Shown here in pieces: positions 33,099-44,307 of a stretch of DNA of 64,000 nucleotides (positions within the stretch are counted from its first letter, which is position 1; every line of letters begins with the position of its first letter). Under the pieces are notes generated by a model. The model saw nothing but the letters and a program-made list of their open reading frames with translations, ran no database searches and was not told where the DNA came from. The DNA lies in NCBI GenBank assembly GCA_038373885.1, contig JAWZYV010011615.1, forward strand, positions 1 to 64,000, in the 5' to 3' direction. The position numbers and the translations under genes are program-made. This stretch comes from Cheiracanthium punctorium. Its lineage: Eukaryota; Arthropoda; Arachnida; Araneae; Cheiracanthiidae.

Positions 33099-33674
33099 TG
33101 TGATCGCCATAATTTTTCACGTTTAAAGTATTAGGATTCCACTTTAAATTTTATGCAGAAATTACTTTTTTTAAATAAAAGAGCACTGATATTCTGTAAA
33201 TTTTATGTATAAAAGTTGACAATTCTATTGTTGCTGTTTAAAATATTGAAAATTGAAAATTTTTTATTAATATAGCAGATTGACACACCATTTTAAAATT
33301 CTTAGCATCATAAAATGGTGTTTTGTAGTAGTTTATCATTTAGTATATGACTTTTGATTTCAATGATTGTCTCAAAAATACACCCCTTTGCAGCTGCAAA
33401 TCAGTGATTTATTAAATCTCCCCTCTTTCCCCAGGTAGTAAAATCTCCTTTCTAATGAGTTGTAAAAGAAAGTGAATGGCCAGCCTAAGATTTTGTGCAC
33501 ATCTAAATATACATCCCAATTACCTTGACTTCTTGGAAAGTTTTTCCTGGCCCAGTACAATTAAGTTCCTTGCGAACCAGTGTTTTCATTCCTTTGACTC
33601 ATTATGCTTGGAAACAGTTTTTCGTAAGTGTCTGCCTTTTAATTTGTGTGTGTTTACATGTTAACATATATATA
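33099..33674. other. Spacer, nothing recognised
   Basis: AT-rich sequence with a short TATATATA run just before 33675. No coding potential recognised. Confidence 0.4.
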
Positions 33675-34969
33675 CAGGGCATGCTATAATGATTAGAGCA
33701 AACTTTTAAGTGGAAGTTATGACACGTTAAAAGGATTCAAAATTGAATAGCAATGCATGGTCATAAATGTCAGGATATGTCATTAGGTGATGTTGGATTG
33801 AAAAAAAATTGGTGTTTCTTCTTTTGATTTTCCTCAGTCATCTTAAAAGTATGCAACATTAGTCGAGTATGGAGCATGCAAGCTTCTACTTAGTGTATGG
33901 CACACTGATTGCAATGCACGATCAGCTCAGTGAACAATTCTCAAAGAGATGTACTGGTGTCCACTCTGTGTTTTTGAATGTGCATCACAGTTTGTGAGAA
34001 TATGGGTATCTAAGAGGTAGTACGAAGAGTGCGAGTAGGTTGAGTGACTTAGCATGTAACAGAATATGCGGGTACCATAGAGAAGAATCAAGAGTACCAA
34101 TTTATGTGCCATTATTGGCGGTTTAAAATTTACAATACTGAATATTGGGTTTTGCAAGCCAAATTCTTATAACAATATTATCCCAAAATGGTAAAGGCAC
34201 TGCTTCTCGCAGATTATTCTGCACATGTGCGTTTTGTGCACCGATATCTTAATGTGGTCAAGATGTAAATTTGCATGTTATGTTTTGTTCATGAATGGGT
34301 CATATTTCACACAAGGTGATGCGCTTAACCAACATAATGTGCATTTATACTCAGAATGAGGCCATGATGCTCAACATTACTTTTCAGTCAATGCCCTGAC
34401 TGAAAGGATCAGTAATTGCATAGTTAGACATACCTTTCACCACCACTTCAGTCTCTTCCATAAAATGTGAGAAGAAACATGTTGCTTCAACATGATTGGG
34501 CACCTTCCCATTATGGAAGATGTATTTGGAGCCATTTGAATGTGCTATTTCATGAACAGTAGACTGGGAGTGGCAAACTGGTTTGTCTGACACCCATGCT
34601 CCCCGAAAGCAGCCCGGATTTCTTTCTTTCAGGTGCGTTAAAGCTGCTGTACAAGAAACACTTTTTAAATCTGAAATGGATTAGGTCATAAGAACTGTTT
34701 ACCCTGCTGCAGATATCTAGGCAAATCCAGGTGTTTTTGGCAGTGTCCACCAATACATGGTCTGTTGCTGCAATGCCATTATTTCTTTTTAAGGTGGAAT
34801 ATTTATGAGCAATAAAAAAATTCTAAATAACCCGTGTCTTGTATTCCTTCATTTTTTTTAACCCGACACTACTTTCTCAAAATGTTTGCAACCAAGGATT
34901 GCTATGCAAGTTTGAATCCTTTTGAGAGGCTCTGTCTCCCCTTGTAGTTTGTTCAATATGGGAACCCTG
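33675..34969 (+). mobile_element. Decayed mariner-type element (DUF4817-like transposase relic)
   Basis: Ends CAGGGCATG... and ...GGGAACCCTG are followed inward by inverted segments AAAAGGATTCAAAATTGAAT (about 33730) and the complement of AAGGATTCAAACTTGCATAG (about 34915), giving about 30 bp of good TIR-proximal match. The region between shows scattered mariner-like translation (VYGTLIAMHDQLSEQFSKRC near 33895) with many stops and frameshifts. The 1295-bp length fits a mariner. A TA precedes the left end but not the right. Family call is tentative. Confidence 0.4.
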
Positions 34970-36342
34970 AAAACTAATAAAGTGTGTTTGGAATTGTTCC
35001 TTAAATAATTTATCTGCTTTAATGATTTTATTTTTTAATTTACTTTCCTCTTTTTGCTAATTTTTTGTTTTTTTATATGCCCTACTTTGGTTTTCTTATA
35101 TTTATCTCCTTTTGATTGGCAAGTTAACCTTTGGTTCTCACTTTCCTGTGAGTTGGTAGATGTTTTCTGTCTCGTTTAATTTTGTAACAAAGTATTTTAT
35201 TGTTATTACAATTATTTGGTATTTACTTAATATCAAAGCAGGGGTTTCATTCACGGTGAATGAAAAGAATCTTATGATTTTAACCTTTAACTAGTAAATT
35301 GCTGTAGAAGCTCATCTGATGCTTAACAAAATATTTTCAGAATGAATAAAATTTAGTAGAAACTCACTTTTCAGATTCATTTTAGAATTAGCTAAATTGA
35401 TTTCAAGATAAATAGTAGATTCCCCACCCCCATGGTTAAATACCCAGTAGTTTAATAATTATGCTTGACATTACATGTGTTAATGCTCATTCACATAGTA
35501 TCCACTGATAGAACAAATGGTTAGATTTTCAAGCAAATCTTTAAATTACATATCATTTATTATTCCTTTGAAAATGAATGAACAGGTATACATATTTTAA
35601 ATATTTAGTTTAAAAACTCCAAACTTGATGAATGATGTTCAGTTTTACTTCAATTTAGTAAGAAAAATATTCTACTAAAAAGACATCTGGTTTATAAAAT
35701 ATACGCATATTAACAAAACTTTAATTGTTACATACTAAAATAATGTTATTTGCATTTAATAAAAATTTTATAGAACTTTAAAATATTCTTAATGAAGATA
35801 GGAGACAAAGATCTCAGACAAATAAAATTCAAAACAATTGAACATTTAAATTTTATTAAAACAATGAACAGAAAACATTAAAAAATAAAATTCAGGATGT
35901 TTAATTTATAAATGGCTTAATATGAAACTTCCATCCCATTTGATAAGAGTACTGTAACATAAGTTAACATATGAGAAAACATTTTAATGAGTCAAATACC
36001 ATCGAAAACATAGTTTATAGTATATATATATATATTTACACACATGTTGCATCTTATAAAAGGAAAGAGAACTTTCCATTATAATACAGTATGGACCTTC
36101 ATTTTGATAAATATAATTGCTACAAGAAAATGAAACTTTTAATTTAACATGTTACAGAACAAATCCAAAAATTTAAGTATTATTATGTTTAAATGCAGTG
36201 GCATGTGTTTCCCATTGAAAGCCAAAATATTTAACATTCTCATTAGTTCTAGTTTCTAATTTTTAAAAATGGAATCTGCATTTATCAACAAATTAATGAT
36301 TTCTGTGCTTGCAAAAGCTATCTGGTCACAGTAAATTATGAT
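34970..36342 (-). other. Downstream flank and presumed 3' UTR of UBE2K
   Basis: Lies after the UBE2K stop codon on the - strand. AT-rich, with several TTTATT hexamers (AATAAA on the - strand), for example near 35853, any of which could end the mRNA. Contains a short (TA)n run at about 36018-36032. No other feature. Confidence 0.4.
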
Positions 36343-36414
36343 CTAACCAAATAATAATTCAGTTGCCTTCTCCAGGTTCCAGGAACAGGTAGATAAGGCC
36401 GCTCGAGCTTTGTG
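36343..36414 (-). CDS. UBE2K: UBE2K last coding exon (end of UBA domain)
   Basis: UBE2K (E2-25K/HIP2) is an E2 ubiquitin-conjugating enzyme that builds K48-linked chains and carries a C-terminal UBA domain binding ubiquitin. On the - strand, acceptor TTTTGTAG is followed by 24 codons reading HKARAALSTCSWNLEKATEL and LFG, then TAG at 36345-36343. This aligns with the vertebrate UBA end (R-N-A-V...L-S-x-x-S-W-D-x-E-x-A-T-E-L-L-L). It starts in phase 0, matching the exon ending at 56873. The Trp and the A-T-E-L-L helix of UBA helix 3 are kept. The intron before it is 20,458 bp and full of transposons. Confidence 0.92.
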   Translation of the reverse strand, partial: HKARAALSTCSWNLEKATELLFG

Positions 36415-36766
36415 CTACAAAAGATAAAAATAAAATATGCAGTTAGCCAACAAAATAAATACTTATTACTTTATAAGATGTGCCAAAAAGATAGTAACAT
36501 TCTTTAATTCTTTATCCATAAGAGAAAAGTGGTCAATGTAAATTTAAAAAATATTGAAAATAATAAAAGACGACACAAACAAAAAACTCAAATTTTCAAA
36601 AATAATAAATATGTAAAAAATAATTCTCATTAATTTTCAAAAATAATTTGTAAATTGAACCCCTATGTATAAAAAAATACTAATTAGTATAATGTGCCCT
36701 ATACACTAATGAGGTGATGTACTGAGAATTGTATGCCAAAAAATGTCAGAGGTATGAAGAACAATA

Positions 36767-38297
36767 CACTCACTTGCAAAAGTTAAGCACGGAGAGGAAA
36801 ATGCTAATTTCCGGAAACCAATCAGAATTGAAGAGGATGCAATTTGCTGCAGAGGTAGATGGAAGTATGCAAAATATGTTAGGTAATAGCCAATCACGCT
36901 TGCATGTCTAGAAATATGCAAAAAGGGCAGTCTTATAAGATGCCTGCTTTATAAAGGATAGAAGGTGTTTAAAACTTTCGAACAATTTGTTTTCAAGACA
37001 TACGTGTTTCTAAGACTTCCACAAGACGAATAGAAGATTCTGAGTGCTGGCATGCTGTGGGGTGCATTGAGCAGGACAGTCGATCACAGATGTTTCTCTT
37101 TTCTTCGGCGTTTATCATTCTGTAATTTCACGTTTATGGAAAGAATTCCAAACCACACAGACAGTTGTCTGAAGGCCCATAGCCGATCGCCCAAGGGTTA
37201 CAACCCCACGGAAGATCGATATATTGCTATTTTAGCCAAGTGGAATCGCAGAGCAACCTCCACACGTGTGACATCTATGGTTACAGCGTCCATTGGTAAG
37301 GCGATATCTGCAGCTGCTGTATGCCGAAGATTACAAATGAGTGGACTGTACGCCCGGGTACCTCGAGTTTGTGTTTTTCTATCCGTCCAATCAAGAGGGG
37401 GCACGATTAAAGTGGTGCCGGGAACATGACAATTGGACTGTGACTGACTGGGGCAATGTCATGTTTACTGATGAGTCAAGATTTGCTCTGGAGCCAGATA
37501 ACAAGCGTATAAGGATATGGCATGAACAAGGAACATGCAATCAGCCTGAAAACATCACCGAACATCACGCATTTTGAGGTGGAAGCATTATGGCGTGGGC
37601 AGGGATTTCATTAGGATATCGCACCGACCTGCACATCTTTAAACGGGGTTCTGCAACGGCTGTCCGGTATCGAGATGAAGTCCTAGAACCCATTGTGAGA
37701 TTGTACGCTGCAGCAATCAGCCGTACTTTTGTTTTAATGGACGATAACGCACGTCCTCATAGAGCTGACATCGTAGATGACTACCTGGAGAGTGAAGGGA
37801 TTGCACATATGACGTGGCCAGCATATTCGCCCGACCTTAATCCCATTGAAAGTCTTTGGGATGCTCTCGGCCGTGCTGTATCTTCACGTTTCCCACCTCC
37901 AGCCACTCTTATTGAGCTGGAAACTGCTCTACAAGAAGAATGGTGATTGCTTAACTCTGTGGTGGTTGACCACCTAATTGAAAGCATGGTCACAAGGTGT
38001 GAACTTTGTATACAGATGAGGGGGGATCACATACCCCATTAATGTCCATTTTTTTTTTTTTTTCATTTTATGCTGTTTATTTTCACTTTATACATAATTC
38101 TGTTTAAATCTCCAGTATGTCATTATCTGATAACTTACAAAAATTTAATATTGTTTTCATTTCTGTATATAATTATTCATTTTGTTTTATGCATAAATAT
38201 ATATGCTACTTTCCTGCCGAATTTTGTGTAAATCAAAGCAGTATTTGTTGATTTTTTTGCATTTTACATCTTCGTGCTTAACTTTTGGAAGTGAGTG
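36767..38297 (+). mobile_element. Tc1/mariner (Tc1-like) transposon, copy A, inactive
   Basis: 1531 bp with TIRs CACTCACTTGCAAAAGTTAA (36767) and the inverted equivalent ending AAGTGAGTG (38297), flanked by TA (36765-36766 and 38298-38299). It carries a broken transposase on the + strand. It inserted into the left arm of an inverted-repeat element. Confidence 0.9.
37052..37946 (+). pseudogene. Tc1-like DD34E transposase, copy A, frameshifted
   Basis: Coding pieces: 37052-37429 (YNPTEDRYIAILAKWNRRAT, then VCRRLQMSGLYARVP), a shift near 37370 into the frame of 37341-37577 (WGNVMFTDESRFALEPDNKR, first Asp), an in-frame TGA at 37575-37577, then 37578-37946 (MDDNARPHRADIVDDYLESE, WPAYSPDLNPIESLWD). 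Between the second Asp (MDDNARPH) and Glu (NPIE) there are 34 residues, so DD34E. N-terminal helix-turn-helix is eroded. At least one frameshift and one stop: inactive. Confidence 0.9.
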
Positions 38298-38749
38298 TAT
38301 ATGCTAACTTAAACTACTTTTGAAAGGCTTTTATAGAGAAAAAAGACAGATGATCCTATGAAGGGTGCGTACAGAAATTGCAAAAGAAAATAATTTTTTG
38401 CAGTCTAGCAGTAAATGTTTATATTCAAAATCAAGAGGAACCCATGACCATCTTTAAAGATATCTGAGGCATTTTATAGTGAAAAGCTGGAATTTTGTAC
38501 ATCATCTCATTTGTGTACAGGGCACATTTTACAAACTGTGATTTTTTTTTTTTTTTTTTTTGTACATGGGTCATATACAAATTTAATAAGTATCACTTTT
38601 TGAATATTAACAAAAGGAAATTTTTCACAATGTAGTTTTTTTTTACAGTCTTAATTTTAACCTTTTTTTCAATTCACGTTGCCCTCTTATCTCTAATAGA
38701 TAAAAAATTAAAGTATGTTACCATCTTTTTGGGATATCCTTTGCATAAA

Positions 38750-39287
38750 GAAACCATTATATAATTTAAAATGTAGGTTTGCAAGACTTCATTTTTCAAG
38801 ACTGTTACTCATAAAAACACATCTTCAATTCTTACTATCATCAATATAAGTCATGTTTTACATATTTTGCATAGTAATTAAAATATGATAGTGAGTTTTC
38901 CAAATCATTTAATCACATTTCTGGGTAAATTATACGTCATAATACAGTAATGTACATTTAATAATTACATTCATTATTATTAAATATGGCAAATTTATGG
39001 TGTACATAATATTTGTACTTGTAGATAAAATTCCTGGAATTCTGAGAATCATTGAATTGCTCTTCATCAGTTAGATCATCTACATCTGGAGGCATTCATA
39101 TTATATCTGCTTCTATTTCTTCAGAAAACAGATAAGCAGTTACCTCTTCTATGCTTTTAAATATTTTATTTCTACTCATTTTTAAGTTTTCATTTATAAT
39201 TTATCTGCAAAAAAATGTAAGAAACTTGAGAAACAAATCTTAAAACTGAATAAGAACTATACCCAAATGCCCAGCATCCTCAAATGA
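38750..39287. other. UBE2K intron, AT-rich spacer
   Basis: No element or gene recognised; short AT-rich runs only. Confidence 0.4.
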
Positions 39288-39299
39288 TGACGGATATGT

Positions 39300-39694
39300 A
39301 GTTGTTGTTGTTGCAAATGCCCTCTGACAACCGCGTTGCGGTGACAGATCCCCTATATAGGCAGGCGATGGGCCGAAGGAGTGGCTTCCATTTCAATGAG
39401 CCCCAGTGGGAGGAAGTCCATCTTAGCTCGGGGTCCCGTAAATTTGAACCAATTCCAGAGGAGGGACCAACCCCCTGAAATCGGCACCCCCATAGGTGTC
39501 GTTTAACAACTTGGAGGACTTTGGAGCCACGAAGGATTTTATGTGCACCAGCTCCCGTTAGCGTACATGGTTCCACAGCGGACGGGCCGAGAGGGGGAAG
39601 TCCCTCCCAAGCACTGGCCAAGCCAAAGCCAGATGCTGCTTCACTTGCCGTGTTCTTATGGGAACGGAGTTTAGCACCCAGTCCACTGCGGGAC
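39300..39694 (-). mobile_element. SINE-like retroposon with 12-bp TSD and (CAA)n tail
   Basis: 395 bp of markedly GC-rich sequence flanked by TGACGGATATGT (39288-39299 and 39695-39706). On the - strand it ends in CAACAACAACAAC, a simple-repeat tail. A GGTTCAAATTTAC motif in the middle resembles a pol III B box. A shorter relic with the same tail lies at 40240-40318. Alternative: the 3' end of a LINE that uses a (CAA)n tail. Confidence 0.6.
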
Positions 39695-39706
39695 TGACGG
39701 ATATGT

Positions 39707-40039
39707 TTTTCAGTTTATTACAGATATATTAACACAGCAATAAACATTAAAATATAATGAAGTAAATTGGAATATCTAGATAATTTTTGTACCAAATTCA
39801 AAGAACTTACTTCATATACCTAATTCAACACAGTAGCATAAAAAATGCACAACTTGATAACAAAAAAACTGGGAAATTATACTTTATCTTTCCCACACAT
39901 TTTTACTTAATTCCCCCCAAAAATTGCCTATATGACATTGTATGGTGCTTCCATCTCCTGGACTAATATGTAAATAAAATAATATTTTTTATTTTAAGGC
40001 AAGAAATAGTAATTTTATTCAGTATCATCAAATGAGGAC
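39707..40039. other. UBE2K intron spacer, possibly start of the mariner relic
   Basis: AT-rich. Its last bases (ACTGGGT at 40040-40046) continue at 42122 when the hAT-like element is removed. Confidence 0.35.
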
Positions 40040-40239
40040 ACTGGGTCAGGGATCACTCTAGAGCGTTTCAGAGGGGCAGCCCGCCCTGGTGCCCTTTTTC
40101 TGGTAAAATGCCGCCCTCCTTGCACTTTTTCTTGATAAAATTCCGCTCTCTTTGTTTTTGTTTTTTTTTTTCAATCAAAATGCTGCTCTTCTTTTCTCCA
40201 CCCCTCCTTGTTTCCCCTTCTCTTTGATTCTCGTTACCA

Positions 40240-40320
40240 TTGCTGGCGCTCGGCTAGACAGGGGCCATGTAGTCCCGGCTAGACCCCAAAAATGCCTATC
40301 TCCAACAACAACAACAAGGA
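40240..40320 (+). mobile_element. SINE relic with (CAA)n tail
   Basis: GCTGGCGCTCGGCTAGACAG and CCCGGCTAGACCCC lead to CAACAACAACAACAAGG. The tail matches the - strand tail of 39300-39694, the body only weakly. Truncated or a different subfamily. Confidence 0.4.
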
Positions 40321-40817
40321 AGTTGATTTGTTTATTCTCTTATCAATGATGTGTGGGGAGGAGCGGGGGGGGGGGGCATCTGCTCAGTGAGGGTTTAAAC
40401 CATTCGCTGTAGCTTGAGGTCATAAAATATCTCATTAGAGAAACAATCTGTCATCCAGAAGAGTAGTCATAACAGTAAATTATTTCCTACTGCAAATAGC
40501 GCTTTACCGTGTTTTATAAATGCTGTAAGTAATTAATAAACGCCACTTGGTTATTGTTTATTTTTTCAGATTTTCAAAACACATTCATCCAAACTTAGGG
40601 CTGGCTGCACGGAAAGTTCAAGACAAGGGCAATTCCGGAAGTCTGGGTGACCCCCTCCCCCCACACACACACACTCCTCCCCGTCGATATACTAAAAAGA
40701 ATAGGGAAAAACTGATTCATTGACAGGGTGTGCAGCAGTCAGGAAATACTACTGGAAAATATCGAATTTCTGTCAGCATAGGGGCTTGATGACCAATTGA
40801 TGATTATTCTATAGGGC

Positions 40818-40974
40818 CATGGGTGCCGGCAGCATAGGGCAAGGGGGGCAATGCCCCCCCCTGTATTTTTGTATGCAGTGTTTTCCCTTGCTTTTTTGCT
40901 CTTTCCAACATGGTAACCATATGTTAAAGTAGTCTTTGCCCCCCCCCCTGGAAAATATTTTGCCGGCGCCCATA
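40818..40974. mobile_element. hAT MITE with 8-bp TSD
   Basis: 157 bp, ends CATGGGTGCCGGCA and TGCCGGCGCCCATA (inverted, 12 of 14), 8-bp duplication TATAGGGC (40810-40817 and 40975-40982). The interior has AGGGGGGCAATGCCCCCC near the left end and C/G runs mirrored at the right. Confidence 0.85.
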
Positions 40975-42121
40975 TATAGGGCTATTTTAGGCAGATATAG
41001 GGGTGGGAACTGTCAATACAAATCTTGTGTCTATTTTGCAGCCCCTCCAAAAAAATGAAATCGTCGACAATAGCGAGAATGCAATTCTCCTCGACTGCAT
41101 GGGCACGCACCCCTGGGATGTTCATTTTTACTGTACTACACGCTCATCAAAAGACCAATGGACAGTGCGAAAATGCGCAGTGGGGAGAGCCATTGAGACT
41201 ATTTTGATTTCATCGATTGGGAAATTAAAAATGTGTGCAAGAGGGTCAAATTCTTTCCGATCCCTGAAGGGTCGGGAGTTATTTTATAATTATGTAATTA
41301 CGAATATTACACAACAATAATTATAAGACTTCTTGCCTGTTTAGAAAATCCTTTGCCACTGCCCATGATAGGAAATACTATCGTTCCCCCCCCCCCTCTG
41401 TTTTTTATTATGTCATGCACTTGCAATTTATTTTTCCCTCGGACACGTCTTATCTAAACTGGCGTTCTTATTACAGACTATTTCCAAAAGTTATGCATAT
41501 AGTGCTGCAACTAGAGGTCAAGTCGCCCGGAACAAACCTTTGTTTTGCCGCTCCCTTCTTTCCATTTCAATTTTGACGTAACAGCACTATGCCTGTGGCT
41601 AGTGTTCCGTTTTCCCTCCACTAGTTGCAGACTAGCATATATACAGAGAGAAAAGTTGTGGTGATGCTGAATACGATAAAATTTGAATCTAAAACTGAAT
41701 GTTTTCGGTCATTTTCGTGTCCGAAAATTGGCGTAATAATGAAAAATTTGTGGGCAAAACCGGATTCCTGTTATTTTGCAATTACAAAATTTAATTTTTT
41801 TATGCTTTTTTTGTTTTGTTGTTGTTGCTGAAATAAAGCATAATGGATGCCTTACACAATTTTTGTAAAAGTGTAGATTTCATTAAGTGAAAAAATTTGG
41901 TTTTAAATTTGTTTAATCATTTGCTTAAAAAATTGCTATTAAGAAAACACATTTTCAGACATAAAAGTATGTTTATAAAAGCTACCCTTATGTGTTTGTA
42001 GACAATAATCACAAAAGTTGTCCTTTTTGTGTGATATGATATGCCCTTTTCCCAAGCACTGTCCTTTTTCTGTAATGTGCACCCTGCCCTTTTTCATTTC
42101 TAGAGTGATCCCTGACTGGGT

Positions 42122-42192
42122 TCTAATAATGCGTAAAAAAGTGTCGAAACAGCATTTTGGCCTGGCATGAAAAGTTTTTAGAGAATGGGAGC
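42122..42192 (+). pseudogene. mariner transposase relic, 5' piece
   Basis: Just before gypsy element 2, one frame reads LAWHEKFLENG, the helix-turn-helix region of mariner transposases. It continues at 51639 after the retroelement. Upstream it is cut by the hAT-like element ending at 42114. Confidence 0.65.
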
Positions 42193-44074
42193 TGTTATGT
42201 CGTAGGGAATAAATAACATTTGGACTAAGTGGAAAATTAACGGGTTTTTATTGTATTTAAAAAGTTTTTTTTTGAAAAATGAAAATAATTAAAGAAAGTT
42301 TTATTTAGGTTAATTTTACCCAGAGAAATTAAGTTTTTGGGGTATGTGAGGACATTATGGGGGGTTTTGTGTCAGTTGGATTTGTAATTTAGAGATCCAT
42401 GTGCTTGTCATTAATTGCGCGCTAAATGACAGATACATATTTTTCTAAGTGAAATACCTGATACAGTTTCTTTCATAATGGGTTGCACATATGTTGAAAA
42501 CTGCCTTAATGATTTTGATAATGAATTTTACATTTGTATTTTTTGTGTTTTTTTTGGTGGCTGACAATTTTTTTTTTGTGGCTGACAAAATTTTTTTTTG
42601 TATAACGATCTTCTAGTTCCCTTAATTAATATATTAACATTAATAAATTTTAACAATTCTAATTTTTTACTAATTTTCTTTTGATTTACAACAATCACTA
42701 CTGGGTAGCCATTTTCTTTTGGAGTCAGTACGATCCCGGCAGATACATGCGTTCCCGCGTCTTTGACGTTGCCAGATTCAAGGAACAAGAATTTTTACGG
42801 CCGTTCACGATGTGTTTTACATCTTGCAAATAATTTATAAGGAGTTATTAAATTCAAGTGGAAGTGCAAAGAATATTCGTTTACTAAAATATACACATCG
42901 TTATTTACAAAGTAATTTTTAGAGGCCGTAATTACGAAGTCAATAAAGAGTGCTGACTTAAACATCAACTCAATGGCCAACATTTCGCTGCAGCAATCGA
43001 AGTCTGAGTACGAGAGTATGAGGATTGCTATAAATATCAGAGCCAGCGGTGGCGTCTCGGTCTCCTGATTCGTTTTTTGTTCTCTCGACTTCTCATGCGG
43101 CTCGCTGTCTTCTTCCTGATAGATGAGTGGAGCGATGGTGCCGATGGACGGCGTCTTTGGAACGATGGTGGACAATGAGACTTGAGTGAAAGGAAGTTCC
43201 TAGGAGGGCCCTCCCATATCTAATCCATGGATAAGTTTTTTTTTATGCATGCTTCCTTTAACTAATAGTTTTTTTTTTGTCAGCCACACCAATTTTTTTT
43301 TAGTGTGACATGTGGGTTAAGCCGGAAATGTAAGCTAAATTTTTAAGGGTAATAAGAGGCATTAATATGGGATATTTTCTGGTAATATTGTTTAATTTGA
43401 TTAATATAGAGTATATAAAGATCAATCATAATAAAATTTTGTAGTTTTGGGATTAAATGAAATAGATGTTTAAAGATTAGAAGTTAGGTTCTAGAGTGCC
43501 TCATGTAAATTGTTTTAGTATGTTCAACAATAAGTTTTATGTTGGAAGATAATTGTAATGTAGTAAAATTTGTTAAGCTAAATGTTATGTTAGTACATTA
43601 TAATCGAGATTTATTCCTAATTGTGGAAACCTTGGGCAGAAGAATAAAGATTGTAAATTTTTAAGATTGCTTGTAAATACATTGTTAAGTTGCAAATGAT
43701 GTTGCTTCAGGAGTTTTAATCTAATATAGTTGTTTAATGTTAATAAATGAATTGTTTCCACAATTTTAGAGTGTTTTTGTGTGCATTTTCTTTTTCACTC
43801 GAACTATATAGGGTTTTTGCAGGAATTTAGATATAACACCAACGGTTTTGTACAGCTTTTAAATCTATACGATCACTAAGCCATTTTAAGTTTATTCTTG
43901 TTGCTTTATTGAATCTATTTGTATTTTGAAAATTTAAGGAAATGGTTTATTTTACGGCACCTCTTTTGAAACGGTCAAAGAATTTTAAAAGTTAATTTAC
44001 TTAAAATGAAGTCAAATTTTGAGACATTAAAATAAGTCAACAACAACAAGCAAGTAATTTTTTTAAATCCAACA
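42193..44074 (+). repeat. 5' LTR of gypsy element 2
   Basis: 1882 bp. Contains inverted GTGGCTGACAA / TTGTCAGCCAC pairs next to long T runs at about 42556-42600 and 43279-43300 which bracket a GC-richer 700-bp core with antisense ORFs. AATAAA hexamers occur near 43646 and 43742. The central block looks like an extra module captured by the LTR. Confidence 0.93.
42528..43175 (-). other. Antisense ORF block inside the LTR (also 50011-50739)
   Basis: Two - strand frames, 43175-42795 (126 codons) and 42788-42528 (86 codons), are conserved in the second LTR (50739-50359 and 50352-50011). The first has an acidic, polar N-terminus (YQEEDSEPHEKSREQ) followed by a hydrophobic stretch (LALIFIAILIL) and a second hydrophobic block. 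The second begins with FLESGNVKDAGTHVSAGIVL. A stop and frame change separates them, so they may be one captured gene fragment. Not recognised. Because LTRs are copied during replication, conservation between them is not evidence of selection. Confidence 0.4.
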
Positions 44075-44307
44075 ATGGTGCCGTGCGTCCTTTTAAATAG
44101 TGAAAGAGAGAATGCACTCTGAGGTATATATTGTGTTATGATGATTTGATTGGGAGTAGTTATACTGTTGTTTGTTAATTTCTCTGGGTAGATTAGTAAA
44201 TGGCAGAGCACAACATAACAAAAAAAAAAAGTTTTATTGTATCTTTATAAGTGTTTTGAAATTAGATTTTAACAGTATTATACATATATTATATTGTGAT
44301 AGTATTT

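Larger units (their letters stand above)
36476..38743. mobile_element. Inverted-repeat (fold-back) element split by a Tc1 transposon
   Basis: Long imperfect inverted arms: GCCAAAAAGATAGTAACATT at about 36481 matches the complement of sequence near 38720-38739, and AATGTGCCCTATACACTAAT at about 36691 matches the complement near 38512-38531. Arms are about 280 bp and roughly 75-80% matched by eye. Without the Tc1 (36767-38297) the element is about 0.74 kb. It lies only about 60 bp upstream of the UBE2K last exon, within the intron. CCAAAAAG-type ends suggest a mariner-related MITE. Confidence 0.65.
40047..42114. mobile_element. hAT-like element with CAGGGATCACTCTAGA ends
   Basis: 2068 bp, TIRs CAGGGATCACTCTAGA (40047-40062) and TCTAGAGTGATCCCTG (42099-42114), perfect over 16 bases, with the 7-bp duplication ACTGGGT (40040-40046 and 42115-42121). 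Subterminal CCCTTTTTCTGGTAAAATG and TGCCCTTTTTC repeats lie at both ends. No transposase frame recognised. Holds a SINE relic (40240-40318) and a MITE (40818-40974). It interrupts a mariner relic. Confidence 0.8.

Noticed and set aside
42528..43175. Antisense LTR ORFs as a host gene
   Set aside because: Present in both LTR copies, broken by a stop and frame change, and replicated with the element; kept only as a finding.
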